A stretch of DNA of 64,000 nt from Microbacterium paraoxydans (GTDB lineage: Bacteria; Actinomycetota; Actinomycetes; Actinomycetales; Microbacteriaceae): positions 154,793 to 218,792 of the forward strand of contig NZ_JAIVLG010000003.1 of assembly GCF_020524545.1 (NCBI RefSeq). Reading direction: 5' to 3'. The position numbers and the translations under genes are program-made. The notes under the pieces were generated by a model. It was not told the origin of the DNA. It was given only the letters and a program-made list of their open reading frames with translations, and did no database searches. Of this stretch, positions 35,719 to 43,930 are shown in pieces (positions within the stretch are counted from its first letter, which is position 1; every line of letters begins with the position of its first letter).

Positions 35719-36617
35719 GACGTGTGCGCCAGACGCGGTGTCCGTGCGCTCATCGGGACGCCGCTGAGGGCGGCGAGCAGCCAGAGCGCGATTCCTGCCG
35801 TGGTGGAGAGTGCCCACGCCACGAACAGAGCAGGCTCCATCGCGGCGAACGGCGTGCCGAGGGACACCATGCCGAGGGGCCCAGCCTGTGCCGACAGCAT
35901 CATCGATGCGGTGCCGCGGAGCGAGCTGAACACGACGGCGAGGTGCAGCAGGACGGCACCGCATGCGATCCGTGCGATGTTGGTGGCTCGGAGCCGCCGG
36001 ATCGCGGTATCGCGGTCGATGTCGTAGCTCCAGGCTGGACGGGGGAGCAGGAGCCAGCCGATCGCGGTGGAGAGGAGGAGCACGCCGAGCAGCGCCAGCG
36101 CTGGCAGCGAGTAGTGCCAGCCGTAGATCCCTGTCGAGGCCGAAGTGCCTGAGGATCCCAAGGTGATCGAGAATCGTGTGTACTGCCCCCGCTCATCCGT
36201 CTCCGAGGCGGCTCCGGCGGCAAGAGCGAGCGTGACGGCGACGACTGCGAGGATGCCGAGGACGATGGGCTGTCTCGGCCGGACGAATGCTCGGACTGTG
36301 CGCGGGACGAGCTGTGCCGAGGCGTCCATCTGTGCGGACCGCGAGGGGAGCGAGAGCAGGATCACGCTGACGACGCCGAGTATCAGCGGGAGGGCGGCCC
36401 TGGTCCCGAGGTCCCACCAGAGCTGCGGTCCGACGCCGAAGTCCCCCGCGAGGGGAGCGAGGAAGACGATCACCGGGACTCCGCCGGCGAGGGCGGTGAC
36501 CACCGCGTCTCTCGTCGCGAGCCGCGGCTGTCCGCGAAGGAGGGTGAACCGCAGCGTGAGCGCGATCACCGCGGCGAGCACGCTGGGCCCCCAGACCAGG
36601 AGCAGGAACAGGAACAT
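35715..36617 (-). CDS. Multi-TM membrane protein co-operonic with GntR regulator
   Basis: A 300-residue protein with about eight TM helices in blocks (MFLFLLLVWGPSVLAAVIAL; ALAGGVPVIVFLAPLAG; LPLILGVVSVILLSL; IVLGILAVVAVTLALAAG; LPALALLGVLLLSTAIGWLLLP; and two near the end). No transporter motif is recognisable. The pairing with a small YtrA-like GntR protein is common for DUF1648-type or ABC-linked membrane proteins, but I cannot assign a function. The ATG at 36617 is preferred because GGGAGG lies 6 nt upstream. Confidence 0.75.
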   Translation of the reverse strand: MFLFLLLVWGPSVLAAVIALTLRFTLLRGQPRLATRDAVVTALAGGVPVIVFLAPLAGDFGVGPQLWWDLGTRAALPLILGVVSVILLSLPSRSAQMDASAQLVPRTVRAFVRPRQPIVLGILAVVAVTLALAAGAASETDERGQYTRFSITLGSSGTSASTGIYGWHYSLPALALLGVLLLSTAIGWLLLPRPAWSYDIDRDTAIRRLRATNIARIACGAVLLHLAVVFSSLRGTASMMLSAQAGPLGMVSLGTPFAAMEPALFVAWALSTTAGIALWLLAALSGVPMSARTPRLAHTS

Positions 36618-36633
36618 CGTTGCCTCCCAAAGC

Positions 36634-36674
36634 GTGTCACTGCATTGATACATTATGTGCCAATACGGTGACAC
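36634..36674. promoter_or_regulatory. 41-bp dyad, probable GntR operator
   Basis: Three nested inverted-repeat arms share one centre at 36654: GTGTCAC/GTGACAC (36634-36640/36668-36674), ATTG/CAAT (36644-36647/36661-36664) and ACAT/ATGT (36650-36653/36655-36658). In total 16 of 20 half-site positions match. It lies 17 nt upstream of the membrane protein ATG, in the promoter of the GntR operon. Confidence 0.65.
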
Positions 36675-36691
36675 ACTTCAAGGCGTGGCTC

Positions 36692-38107
36692 TCAGACGGC
36701 GAACTCGACCTCGCCCTCGGCGATATCCGCTCGGACGACCTTCAGGCGCACGATGTCTCCCGGGGTCGCCTCGGCGGGCACCGGTGCGGTCGCCGTGACC
36801 GCGGGATCGGCGATCTGTACGCTGGCGCGCTCTCCGCGCAACTCGATGACCGTCGCATCGATCGTCGTGCCGACTAGGGGGACGAGAAGAGCTGCCTCGA
36901 CGGTGTTGATCGTCGAGGAGTTCAGCCGTGACGCGCGCTGACCGGATTCCTGCATGAGGGCGGGGAGCTCGGCGAGCGAGGCGCGCGCCCACTCCGGAGC
37001 CGGAACTCCACTCGACGCCGCGAGGCAGATCGCGAGGCTCCAGCGGTCGACGAGCCGACGCAGGGGAGCGGTCGCATGAGCGTAGGGCGCGGCGATCGCG
37101 GCCTGCACGGTGTCCTTCGGACGGGATCCATCGAAGGTGACGTACCCCGCGCCGCGGAAGAGCGACGCCGCGGCCTCGAGCACCGGAAGAGTGACCGGGT
37201 CGGTGCGATCGAGTTCCCGCAGATAATCACCGTAGGTGCCCGCCGTCCACGGTCGTCCGAGTGCCGCCGTCTGGTGACGGAACGCACTGAACGCCGCGTC
37301 ATCGGGTTCGGGCATCGTACGGAGGATCCCCACGCCGGTTTCGAGCATGAGGGACGCCGCTGCCATACCCGTCATGAGTGAGAGCTGCGCGTTCCATTCT
37401 TCGACGGGAAGAGGGCTGCGGCGCTCGATCGAGTAGGTGCCGTCCGAGGCCCGGACGACTTCCTCATCGGGGAGATTGAGGCTCGCCCCGCCACGTGACC
37501 GTTCCTGTTCGAGGCGCAGCGCGCCGATCTCCGGCAGCAGAGCGGCCGGTCCGTCGTCGCCGCGATCCAGCGCCTGCTGCGTGGTCACGTATTCGAGCTG
37601 GGCGCGAGAGCGGATGAGTGCGCGCTCCAGGCGGAAGTCCCGGACCGCCGCCGCGGCATCGAGATCGAAGGTCCACACCAGCGCCGGGCGGTCCGCATTC
37701 GCGAGCAGCGAGGCACGGTCCTCACTCAGCGCTCGGGGATGCAGCGGGATCGAGCCGTCCGCCGCATACAGGGTCTGCCCGCGGCGCCGCGCTTCGGCGT
37801 CCACCGCTCCACCGGGCACGACGAATCCCGGAACATCAGCGATCGCGTAGCGCACCCTATAGCCCGTGCCCGCGCGTGTCAGGTGAAACGCCTGATCGAG
37901 GTCGCGCGAACCCTTCGGATCCAGCGTCGCGAACGGCACGTCCCTGAGGTCGAGATCCGGGACGGTCACGGCGCTGGTTGCGGCTTCGGCGAGCGCTTCG
38001 GGCGGGAATTCGAGCGACGCCTCGGAGGATTCCCGGAGCGCGGCCAGGGCGGCGGCGAGCTCGCTCCGCGTGGCGGAGGAGGACACATGCGATCGGCGCT
38101 GCGGCAT
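36692..38107 (-). CDS. RNB-domain (RNase II/R family) exoribonuclease
   Basis: A 471-residue 3'-5' exoribonuclease core. Metal-binding aspartates appear in FATLDPKGSRDLDQAFH and the following YAIADVPGFV, then RRRGQTLYAADGSIPLHPRALSED. Also YVTFDGSRPKDTVQAAIAAPYAHATAPLRRLVDRW. It lacks the N-terminal cold-shock domains and has only a short C-terminal S1-like part (VEAALLVPLVGTTIDATVIEL...), as in the actinobacterial short RNB proteins. Leaderless start. Confidence 0.9.
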   Translation of the reverse strand: MPQRRSHVSSSATRSELAAALAALRESSEASLEFPPEALAEAATSAVTVPDLDLRDVPFATLDPKGSRDLDQAFHLTRAGTGYRVRYAIADVPGFVVPGGAVDAEARRRGQTLYAADGSIPLHPRALSEDRASLLANADRPALVWTFDLDAAAAVRDFRLERALIRSRAQLEYVTTQQALDRGDDGPAALLPEIGALRLEQERSRGGASLNLPDEEVVRASDGTYSIERRSPLPVEEWNAQLSLMTGMAAASLMLETGVGILRTMPEPDDAAFSAFRHQTAALGRPWTAGTYGDYLRELDRTDPVTLPVLEAAASLFRGAGYVTFDGSRPKDTVQAAIAAPYAHATAPLRRLVDRWSLAICLAASSGVPAPEWARASLAELPALMQESGQRASRLNSSTINTVEAALLVPLVGTTIDATVIELRGERASVQIADPAVTATAPVPAEATPGDIVRLKVVRADIAEGEVEFAV

Positions 38108-38113
38108 GTCTCC

Positions 38114-38119
38114 ACACTA
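38114..38119 (-). promoter_or_regulatory. -10 element (TAGTGT), leaderless start of RNB ribonuclease gene
   Basis: Six bases (GGAGAC) separate it from the ATG at 38107. Confidence 0.5.
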
Positions 38120-38188
38120 TGCTGGCTCCCTCCGCGGCTGCGCGAGGTCGGATCCGCCGAAGCCGGCCCGACCGTCCGCGGGCCGCGT

Positions 38189-38194
38189 TACCGT
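38189..38194 (+). promoter_or_regulatory. -10 element (TACCGT), leaderless start of ICL/PEPM family gene
   Basis: Six bases (GGGTAC) separate it from the ATG at 38201; this also fixes the start, since the frame is open further upstream. Confidence 0.5.
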
Positions 38195-38200
38195 GGGTAC

Positions 38201-38971
38201 ATGACCACTGCAGCCAAGGCCCAGACTCTTGTCGGACTCTATGACGCTCCGGAGATCCTCCGCGTCGTGAACGTGTGGGACGTCGTCTCAGCGAAGGCCG
38301 TCGCCGCGCTCCCGGAGACGAGAGCACTCGCGACCGCGGGGCACGGCATCGCCGCCTCGTTCGGCTACGAGGACGGCGCTACGCCGCGGGAGGTCATGAT
38401 CGACATGGTCGGACGGATCGCCGCCGCTGTGCAGGTTCCCGTCACCGCCGACCTCGATGACGGCTACGGGGACGCGGGAGAGACCGCGCGTCTCGCCATC
38501 GCAGCAGGTGTGGTCGGCGCGAACGTCGAGGATCGTCTCAAGCCGCTCGACGAATCCGTCGCCGCCGTCGAGGCGATCGTCAGGGCCGCTGAAAGCGAAG
38601 GCGTGCCGTTCGCGCTCAACGCGAGGACCGACGCCTTCGTTCGTGCGGGCGGGCGTTCTGTGAAGGAGAGCGTCGCCGATGCCATCCAGCGCGGTCGCGC
38701 CTACCTCGATGCCGGAGCAACCGCGGTCTTCGTTCCCGGGATCCTCGACATGAACGTCACCCGCCAGCTCGTCGACGGTATCGGTGAGCGCAAGGTCAGC
38801 GTCATCGGCCTCCCCGGAGCGCTTGCCGCCTCGGAGTACGAGAAGCTCGGCGTCGCCCGCATCTCCTACGGTCCTCTTCCGCAGCGGGTCGCGCTCACCG
38901 CCCTGCAGGAACTCGCGGCCGACCTGTACGCCGGCGGGGTCGTTCCTGCGAACCTCCCGGCGCTCAACTGA
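38201..38971 (+). CDS. Isocitrate lyase/PEP mutase superfamily protein
   Basis: A 256-residue TIM-barrel enzyme of the ICL/PEPM superfamily, which makes or breaks C-C or C-P bonds in 2-oxo acids. Mg-binding residues are in VTADLDDGYGDAGETARLAIAAGVVGANVEDR, and FALNARTDAFVRAGG is also typical. The lyase loop KKCGH of true isocitrate lyases is missing, so it belongs to the 2-methylisocitrate/oxaloacetate-lyase-like short branch; substrate unknown. Confidence 0.85.
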   Translation: MTTAAKAQTLVGLYDAPEILRVVNVWDVVSAKAVAALPETRALATAGHGIAASFGYEDGATPREVMIDMVGRIAAAVQVPVTADLDDGYGDAGETARLAIAAGVVGANVEDRLKPLDESVAAVEAIVRAAESEGVPFALNARTDAFVRAGGRSVKESVADAIQRGRAYLDAGATAVFVPGILDMNVTRQLVDGIGERKVSVIGLPGALAASEYEKLGVARISYGPLPQRVALTALQELAADLYAGGVVPANLPALN

Positions 38972-38978
38972 CGTCGTG

Positions 38979-39027
38979 AAGACGAGTGACCACGGCTCAC
39001 TAGACTTGCTCCGTGGTCACTCGTCTT
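38979..39027 (+). terminator. 17-bp perfect hairpin overlapping the proS start codon
   Basis: Arms 38979-38995 and 39011-39027 are perfect inverted copies with a 15-nt loop. It begins 8 nt after the upstream stop codon and could end that transcript. The right arm contains the proS GTG (39013) and its first codons. Confidence 0.6.
39001..39006 (+). promoter_or_regulatory. -10 element (TAGACT), leaderless start of proS
   Basis: Sits in the loop of the hairpin, 6 nt before the GTG at 39013. No Shine-Dalgarno is present. Confidence 0.5.
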
Positions 39028-40773
39028 TCGAACTTCTTCCTCCGCACGCTCCGTGAAGACCCTGCAGGCGCAGAGGTCACCAGCCACAAGCTGCTGATCC
39101 GGGCCGGGTACATCCGACCGCAGGCCGCCGGGATCTTCGCGTGGCTGCCACTCGGTCTGCGGGTCAAGGCGAAGATCGAGTCCGTCGTGCGCGAGGAGAT
39201 GGCCGCAGCCGGCGCTCAGGAGGTGCATTTCCCTGCCCTCATGCCGCGTGAGGCGTACGAGGCGACCGGCCGTTGGGAGGAGTACGGCGACCTGCTGTTC
39301 CGTCTCCAGGATCGCAAGGGCGGCGACTACCTTCTCGCCCCCACGCACGAGGAGGCGTTCACGTTGCTCGTGAAAGACCTGTACTCGTCCTACAAGGACC
39401 TCCCGCTCACGATCTACCAGATCCAGGACAAGTACCGTGACGAGGCACGTCCGCGTGCGGGCCTGCTCCGTGGCCGCGAGTTCACGATGAAGGACGCCTA
39501 CTCGTTCGATTCCTCCGACGAGGGGCTGGACATCAGCTACCAGGCGCAGCGCGATGCCTATGAGCGCATCTTCCAGCGCCTCGGTCTCGAGTACGCGATC
39601 GTCCAGGCGGATGCCGGCGCGATGGGGGGCTCCCGAAGCGAGGAGTTCCTGCACCCGACGCCTGTCGGCGAGGACACCTTCGTGCGCAGCGCGGGTGGCT
39701 ACGCCGCCAACGTCGAGGCGTTCACGACCGCGGTCCCCGACGCCGTCGCTTTCGACGCCGATGCGGCCCCGGTCATCTTCGATTCGCCCGACACCCCGAC
39801 GATCGAGACGTTGGTCGCGCACTGCAACCGGGAACTCGACGGCGAGTACACGGCCGCGGACACCCTCAAGAACGTGGTTCTCGCTCTCACGCATCTCGAC
39901 GGGACCCGTGAGCTGGTCATCGTCGGCATCCCCGGCGACCGCGACGTCGACGAGAAGCGCGCGGAGGTGGCGTTCGCTCCCGCCGAGGTCGAGACCGCGA
40001 CGGCCGAGGACTTCGAGAAGAATCCGCTGCTCGTGCGGGGCTACATCGGGCCGTGGTCACCCACCGGCGCCGTGCTGGGTGAGGAATCCGCGACCGGCAT
40101 CCGCTACCTCGTCGATCCGCGCGTGAGCGAGGGAACGGCGTGGATCACCGGTGCGAACATCGACCAGAAGCATGCCCACTCTGTCGTCGCGGGGCGTGAC
40201 TTCGCCGTCGACGGCATCGTGGAGATCGCGAACGTGCGTGCCGGAGACCCGGCTCCCGATGGATCCGGCCCCGTCGAGCTCGCCCGAGGCATGGAGATCG
40301 GCCATGTCTTCCAGCTCGGCCGCAAGTACGCCGAGGCGCTGGGCCTGAAGGTGCTGAACGAGAACGGCAAGCTTGTCACCGTCACGATGGGCTCCTACGG
40401 AATCGGTGTGACCCGCATCCTGGCGATCATCGCCGAGCTCAACAACGACGACAAGGGTCTCATCTGGCCGGCATCGATCGCGCCGTTCGATGTCCAGGTC
40501 GTCGCTGCCGGTCGAGACCAGGTCGCCTTCGACGTCGCGGAGAGCCTGTCCGCTGAGCTCGAGGGCGCCGGTTTCGACGTGCTCTACGACGACCGCCCGA
40601 AGGTGTCGCCCGGAGTGAAGTTCGGCGACGCCGAACTCGTCGGCGTACCGAAGATCGTCATCGTCGGACGCGGCGCGGGCGAGGGACAGGTCGAGCTGTG
40701 GGACCGTGCCACCGGAGATCGGGACGCGATCTCGGTCGACGACGTCGTCGAGCGCCTCACGGCCTCGCGGTGA
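39013..40773 (+). CDS. proS: Prolyl-tRNA synthetase (bacterial type)
   Basis: Class II aminoacyl-tRNA synthetase, 586 residues. Motif 1 is near [17 protein letters not shown]; motif 2 is in [27 protein letters not shown]. The central editing (INS) domain spans about 225-385. Motif 3 is in [18 protein letters not shown], and a C-terminal anticodon-binding domain follows ([28 protein letters not shown]). Begins GTG without a ribosome site. Confidence 0.97.
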   Translation: MVTRLSNFFLRTLREDPAGAEVTSHKLLIRAGYIRPQAAGIFAWLPLGLRVKAKIESVVREEMAAAGAQEVHFPALMPREAYEATGRWEEYGDLLFRLQDRKGGDYLLAPTHEEAFTLLVKDLYSSYKDLPLTIYQIQDKYRDEARPRAGLLRGREFTMKDAYSFDSSDEGLDISYQAQRDAYERIFQRLGLEYAIVQADAGAMGGSRSEEFLHPTPVGEDTFVRSAGGYAANVEAFTTAVPDAVAFDADAAPVIFDSPDTPTIETLVAHCNRELDGEYTAADTLKNVVLALTHLDGTRELVIVGIPGDRDVDEKRAEVAFAPAEVETATAEDFEKNPLLVRGYIGPWSPTGAVLGEESATGIRYLVDPRVSEGTAWITGANIDQKHAHSVVAGRDFAVDGIVEIANVRAGDPAPDGSGPVELARGMEIGHVFQLGRKYAEALGLKVLNENGKLVTVTMGSYGIGVTRILAIIAELNNDDKGLIWPASIAPFDVQVVAAGRDQVAFDVAESLSAELEGAGFDVLYDDRPKVSPGVKFGDAELVGVPKIVIVGRGAGEGQVELWDRATGDRDAISVDDVVERLTASR

Positions 40774-40790
40774 GATCCGCGGCCGCGTCG

Positions 40791-41294
40791 TCAGCAGACG
40801 ATGCGGCCGTGGTTCATGATGTCGTCATCCGGTGTGTCGCGGGTGACGAGGGACTTGAGCGCCCCGGCTGCAAGAGCGAGCTTGCCCTTGGCGGGCTCCC
40901 AGAACTCCGTCACCGTCGGCGTGACTCTGAGAAGCGCGATGCCGGGTGTGTCGAGGCCGTCGGCGAACCAGATCTCCAGCGACGGGGAGTAGAGCTCCTC
41001 CATCTTGGCGCGGTCGTGCACGATCTCGGCCGTACCGGCGACGGAAACGTAGCGCATTCCCCTGGCATCGCAGTAGGCGAGACCGACGTCGCGGTTCTGT
41101 CGCGCCTCATCGACCTTCTCGGTGTCCTCGGCCGTGAAGAACCAGATGTCTCCGGCGTCGTCCATCTGTCGGGTCGACATCGGTCGGCTCACGAGGTTGC
41201 CGTCCTCATCGGTCGTGGTGAGCATCGTGATGTCGATCTCTTTCACGAGCTCGGCGACGCGGGCGAGGGCTTCGGCTCCTGTGATCTCCGTCAT
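40791..41294 (-). CDS. Pyridoxamine 5'-phosphate oxidase-like (general stress FMN-binding) protein
   Basis: A 167-residue split-barrel flavin-binding protein: ITMLTTTDEDGNLVSRPMSTRQMDDAGDIWFFT, then KVDEARQNRDVGLAYCDARGMRYVSVAGTAEIV. This is the 'general stress protein 26' subgroup and not PdxH, as PLP-specific residues are absent. A possible CACGCT -10 lies 6 nt before the ATG. Divergent from the LOG gene; role probably redox stress. Confidence 0.82.
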   Translation of the reverse strand: MTEITGAEALARVAELVKEIDITMLTTTDEDGNLVSRPMSTRQMDDAGDIWFFTAEDTEKVDEARQNRDVGLAYCDARGMRYVSVAGTAEIVHDRAKMEELYSPSLEIWFADGLDTPGIALLRVTPTVTEFWEPAKGKLALAAGALKSLVTRDTPDDDIMNHGRIVC

Positions 41295-41436
41295 GACATC
41301 AGCGTGCCGCCCGCCGTGCGGGCCGTCACGGGCATTGACACCACCGCGGTGTCGTGATCACAGCACGATCGACTGCGTCGCGACGGTGACCGGCGTTGCG
41401 ACCCCCGGTCCTCCCGCCGCATGCCACGCTGGGGAC

Positions 41437-42477
41437 ATGAACGACGAACCTCTGCCGGAAGCGCTCAGCGCCGAGATCAACACCGTCCTCGACGACGCGG
41501 GTGTGCACGCCGATCGACGACTGGTGATGAGGATGCTGCGGACCGCGATCCTGCTGGGGGAGGACGGGGCGGACCGTCTCGACCTGAAGATCGCCTCTGC
41601 GGCGCTGGCGGAGATGCGCGACGCGTTCCTGCTGTTCTCCCCCTTCCGCGGCGTCCCCAAGGTCACCGTGTTCGGCTCGGCGCGCACCAGGCAGGATGAC
41701 CCGCTGTATGTGACCGCTCGGGACGTCGCCGCGGCACTGGCCGGTGATGGATGGATGGTCGTCACCGGTGCAGGTCCCGGCATCATGCAGGCCGCGTCAG
41801 AGGGCGCGGGGCCCGCGCTCTCGCTCGGCGTGTCGATCCGGCTGCCCTTCGAGGAGAAGCCGAACGGTTTCGTCACCGGTCAGGATCATGTGGTCGCGAT
41901 GAAGTACTTCTTCACCCGCAAACTGATGCTCATCAAGGAGTCGCTCGGCTTCATCTGCCTCCCTGGCGGTTTCGGCACGCTCGATGAGATGTTCGAGCTG
42001 CTCACCCTCCAGCAGACCGGCAAGGCGGAGCCGACACCCATCGTGCTCCTGGATCAGCCGGGCGGGACGTTCTGGCAGGGCCTTCGCGGTTTCATCGACG
42101 ATCACCTCGCTCCCACAGGTGTCATCTCCGAGGGGGACTTCGACCGCGTCGTCATCACCGACTCCGTGGATGCGGCGCGCGCGGAGATCACCGGCTTCTG
42201 GCACAACTACGACTCGCTGCGCTGGGTCGGCGATGCGCTGATCCTACGGCTGCGGGAAGAGCCGACGGATGCCGAGGTCGACGCGCTCAACGAGGAGTTC
42301 GCCACGATGCTGGCTTCGGGGCGTATCGAGAAGACGAATCCGCGGCAGCCGGAGATCGCCGACGACGACCGACTCGAACTGCCCCGACTGGTGCTCCACC
42401 TGGATCAGCGTCAGGTCGGAAACCTGTTCCGGTTGATCGGGGCGATCAACGCTCTTCCATCCGCTCCCGCGCGGTGA
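41437..42477 (+). CDS. LOG family (TIGR00730-like) protein
   Basis: A 346-residue protein with the Rossmann lysine-decarboxylase-like fold of LOG phosphoribohydrolases. The motifs VTVFGSARTRQDDPLY, VVTGAGPGIMQAASEGA and the active-site ESLGFICLPGGFGTLDEMFELL are intact. LOG enzymes release cytokinin-type bases from nucleoside monophosphates or hydrolyse nucleotides such as AMP. The extra N-terminal 80 and C-terminal 90 residues place it in the long bacterial subgroup of uncertain substrate. ATG at 41437 is 6 nt after CACGCT. Its 3' end overlaps the convergent oxidase gene by 32 nt. Confidence 0.88.
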   Translation: MNDEPLPEALSAEINTVLDDAGVHADRRLVMRMLRTAILLGEDGADRLDLKIASAALAEMRDAFLLFSPFRGVPKVTVFGSARTRQDDPLYVTARDVAAALAGDGWMVVTGAGPGIMQAASEGAGPALSLGVSIRLPFEEKPNGFVTGQDHVVAMKYFFTRKLMLIKESLGFICLPGGFGTLDEMFELLTLQQTGKAEPTPIVLLDQPGGTFWQGLRGFIDDHLAPTGVISEGDFDRVVITDSVDAARAEITGFWHNYDSLRWVGDALILRLREEPTDAEVDALNEEFATMLASGRIEKTNPRQPEIADDDRLELPRLVLHLDQRQVGNLFRLIGAINALPSAPAR

Positions 42478-43801
42478 TCCCGGCGGCGAACTCGGCGAGG
42501 TCGACCGCGCGGCCGAGGATCCTCTCCGCTGCTCGGTGCCCGGAATAGAACGCGGCACCGACCGTCGCGGGTTCGTCGCCCCAGGTGGCTTCTCCCGCGA
42601 AATGCACCACATCATCCACAGGACCGGCCAAGGCATCATGGTCGTGGTGCGTCGATCCCACCGCCAGATGCGAGTAGGAACCGTTCGAGAACGCATCCGG
42701 TCCCCAGTGCGTGATCCAGTGGGCGCGAGGCGTGCCGACCGCGTCGCCGTACAGGCCGCGGAGCGCGCGCAGGACGTCGGCGACCACCTCCTCGTCCGGA
42801 AGCTCCTGCATGCGCTGCCCGAAGGGGCCGGCCGCGAACGTCAGGAGCGTGGGCAGTCCGCTGACGGCGGACACGTCGTACCAGGAGTGCCAGTGCTCCC
42901 CGGCCTCGCCCAGAGCGCGGATGACGTAACTCCCTTCGTTCCAGAAGCGCGCGGGGAACTGCAGGAAGATCTTGTTGAACACCCCCATGCCGAGCCGGTC
43001 GATCGGTCCCGCGACCGTGTCCGGCAGAGCAGGGACGAACTCGATCGTTCCCGCCTTCAGGACGCCCAGCGGGATGGTGACGATCACGCGGTCGGCGGTG
43101 TACACGGTGTCGCCCGCGTGCACGACGACGCCATCCGTCGCCCGATTCACGCGCGAAACCGGCCTCTCGGTGCGAACGTCGAGCCCTGCACCGATGCGCC
43201 GGGGGAGTTCGTCGTACCCGCGGGGGAAGATCACCTCGTCGCCCTCGATGGCGTCCTCGTCGAGGCCGTGTGCATCCAGGTCGCCGATCCAGGCGCCGCA
43301 CTGCTCCTCCACGCGGTGGCGGAAGAACTCGCGGATCTCATCGATGCGCTCTGGTGAGAGTCCGGAACGATCGAGGGCGCGCTCGGTGACGTCGAGGTAG
43401 GTGTCCCCGGGGATCGAGGCCGCGATCTCCGCGGCGAGCAGGCGGTCGGCCTCATCGACATCGGCGATCCACTGCGCGGTGGCAGTGTCATCCATCGCCC
43501 GCCCCTGGCCGTCGAAGTTGTCGATCGGTCGCCCGCCGACCTGGAAGCTGCCCACCGTGTACTCGATGGTCGGAACCCCGAGCGCCTGGACGAAGTCCCA
43601 CAGGGGAGAGTCGTCGATCCCGTGGATCCACGATGCGCCGAGGTCTACGGGGAACCCCGCGCTCCGGTCGGTGTGCATGCGCCCGCCGATGCGGTCGCGT
43701 GCCTCGAGGACGACGACACGCTGCCCGGCGTCGGCGAGCATGCGGGCAGCGGTCAGCCCCGACATGCCCGCACCGATGACGATGGTGTCGAATGCGCTCA
43801 C
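42446..43801 (-). CDS. Flavin-containing monoamine/polyamine oxidase
   Basis: FAD-dependent amine oxidase of 451 residues. The N-terminal dinucleotide-binding motif TIVIGAGMSGLTAARMLADAG...VLEARDRIGGRMHT, VDLGASWIHGI, and late HFAGEATWGDEPATVGAAFYSGHRAAERIL are hallmarks of the family. Likely oxidises an amine or polyamine to aldehyde, ammonia and peroxide. Start is GTG at 43801 with GAGGAGGA just upstream; the long open frame before it overlaps nusA and is not coding. Confidence 0.9.
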   Translation of the reverse strand: MSAFDTIVIGAGMSGLTAARMLADAGQRVVVLEARDRIGGRMHTDRSAGFPVDLGASWIHGIDDSPLWDFVQALGVPTIEYTVGSFQVGGRPIDNFDGQGRAMDDTATAQWIADVDEADRLLAAEIAASIPGDTYLDVTERALDRSGLSPERIDEIREFFRHRVEEQCGAWIGDLDAHGLDEDAIEGDEVIFPRGYDELPRRIGAGLDVRTERPVSRVNRATDGVVVHAGDTVYTADRVIVTIPLGVLKAGTIEFVPALPDTVAGPIDRLGMGVFNKIFLQFPARFWNEGSYVIRALGEAGEHWHSWYDVSAVSGLPTLLTFAAGPFGQRMQELPDEEVVADVLRALRGLYGDAVGTPRAHWITHWGPDAFSNGSYSHLAVGSTHHDHDALAGPVDDVVHFAGEATWGDEPATVGAAFYSGHRAAERILGRAVDLAEFAAGITARERMEER

Positions 43802-43868
43802 GTGGTCCTCCTCGTCCGGGTCCGGGGTGACTCCGCTGCCGTCGTGGCAGGGTCCGGTCGGCACAGGG

Positions 43869-43874
43869 TATCGT
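43869..43874 (+). promoter_or_regulatory. -10 element (TATCGT) for the nusA operon
   Basis: Predicts initiation near 43881 and a ~50-nt leader beginning with the GTCGCGC/GCGCGAC hairpin. Confidence 0.4.
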
Positions 43875-43883
43875 GGTACGGAT

Positions 43884-43907
43884 GTCGCGCGTGCGAACAG
43901 GCGCGAC
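43884..43907 (+). promoter_or_regulatory. Hairpin in the nusA leader
   Basis: A perfect 7-bp stem (GTCGCGC/GCGCGAC) with a 10-nt loop lies at the very 5' end of the predicted transcript. Function is unknown; it could stabilise the mRNA or affect NusA autoregulation. Confidence 0.4.
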
Positions 43908-43930
43908 GAGAGCTGAATAGAGAGGCCGTC

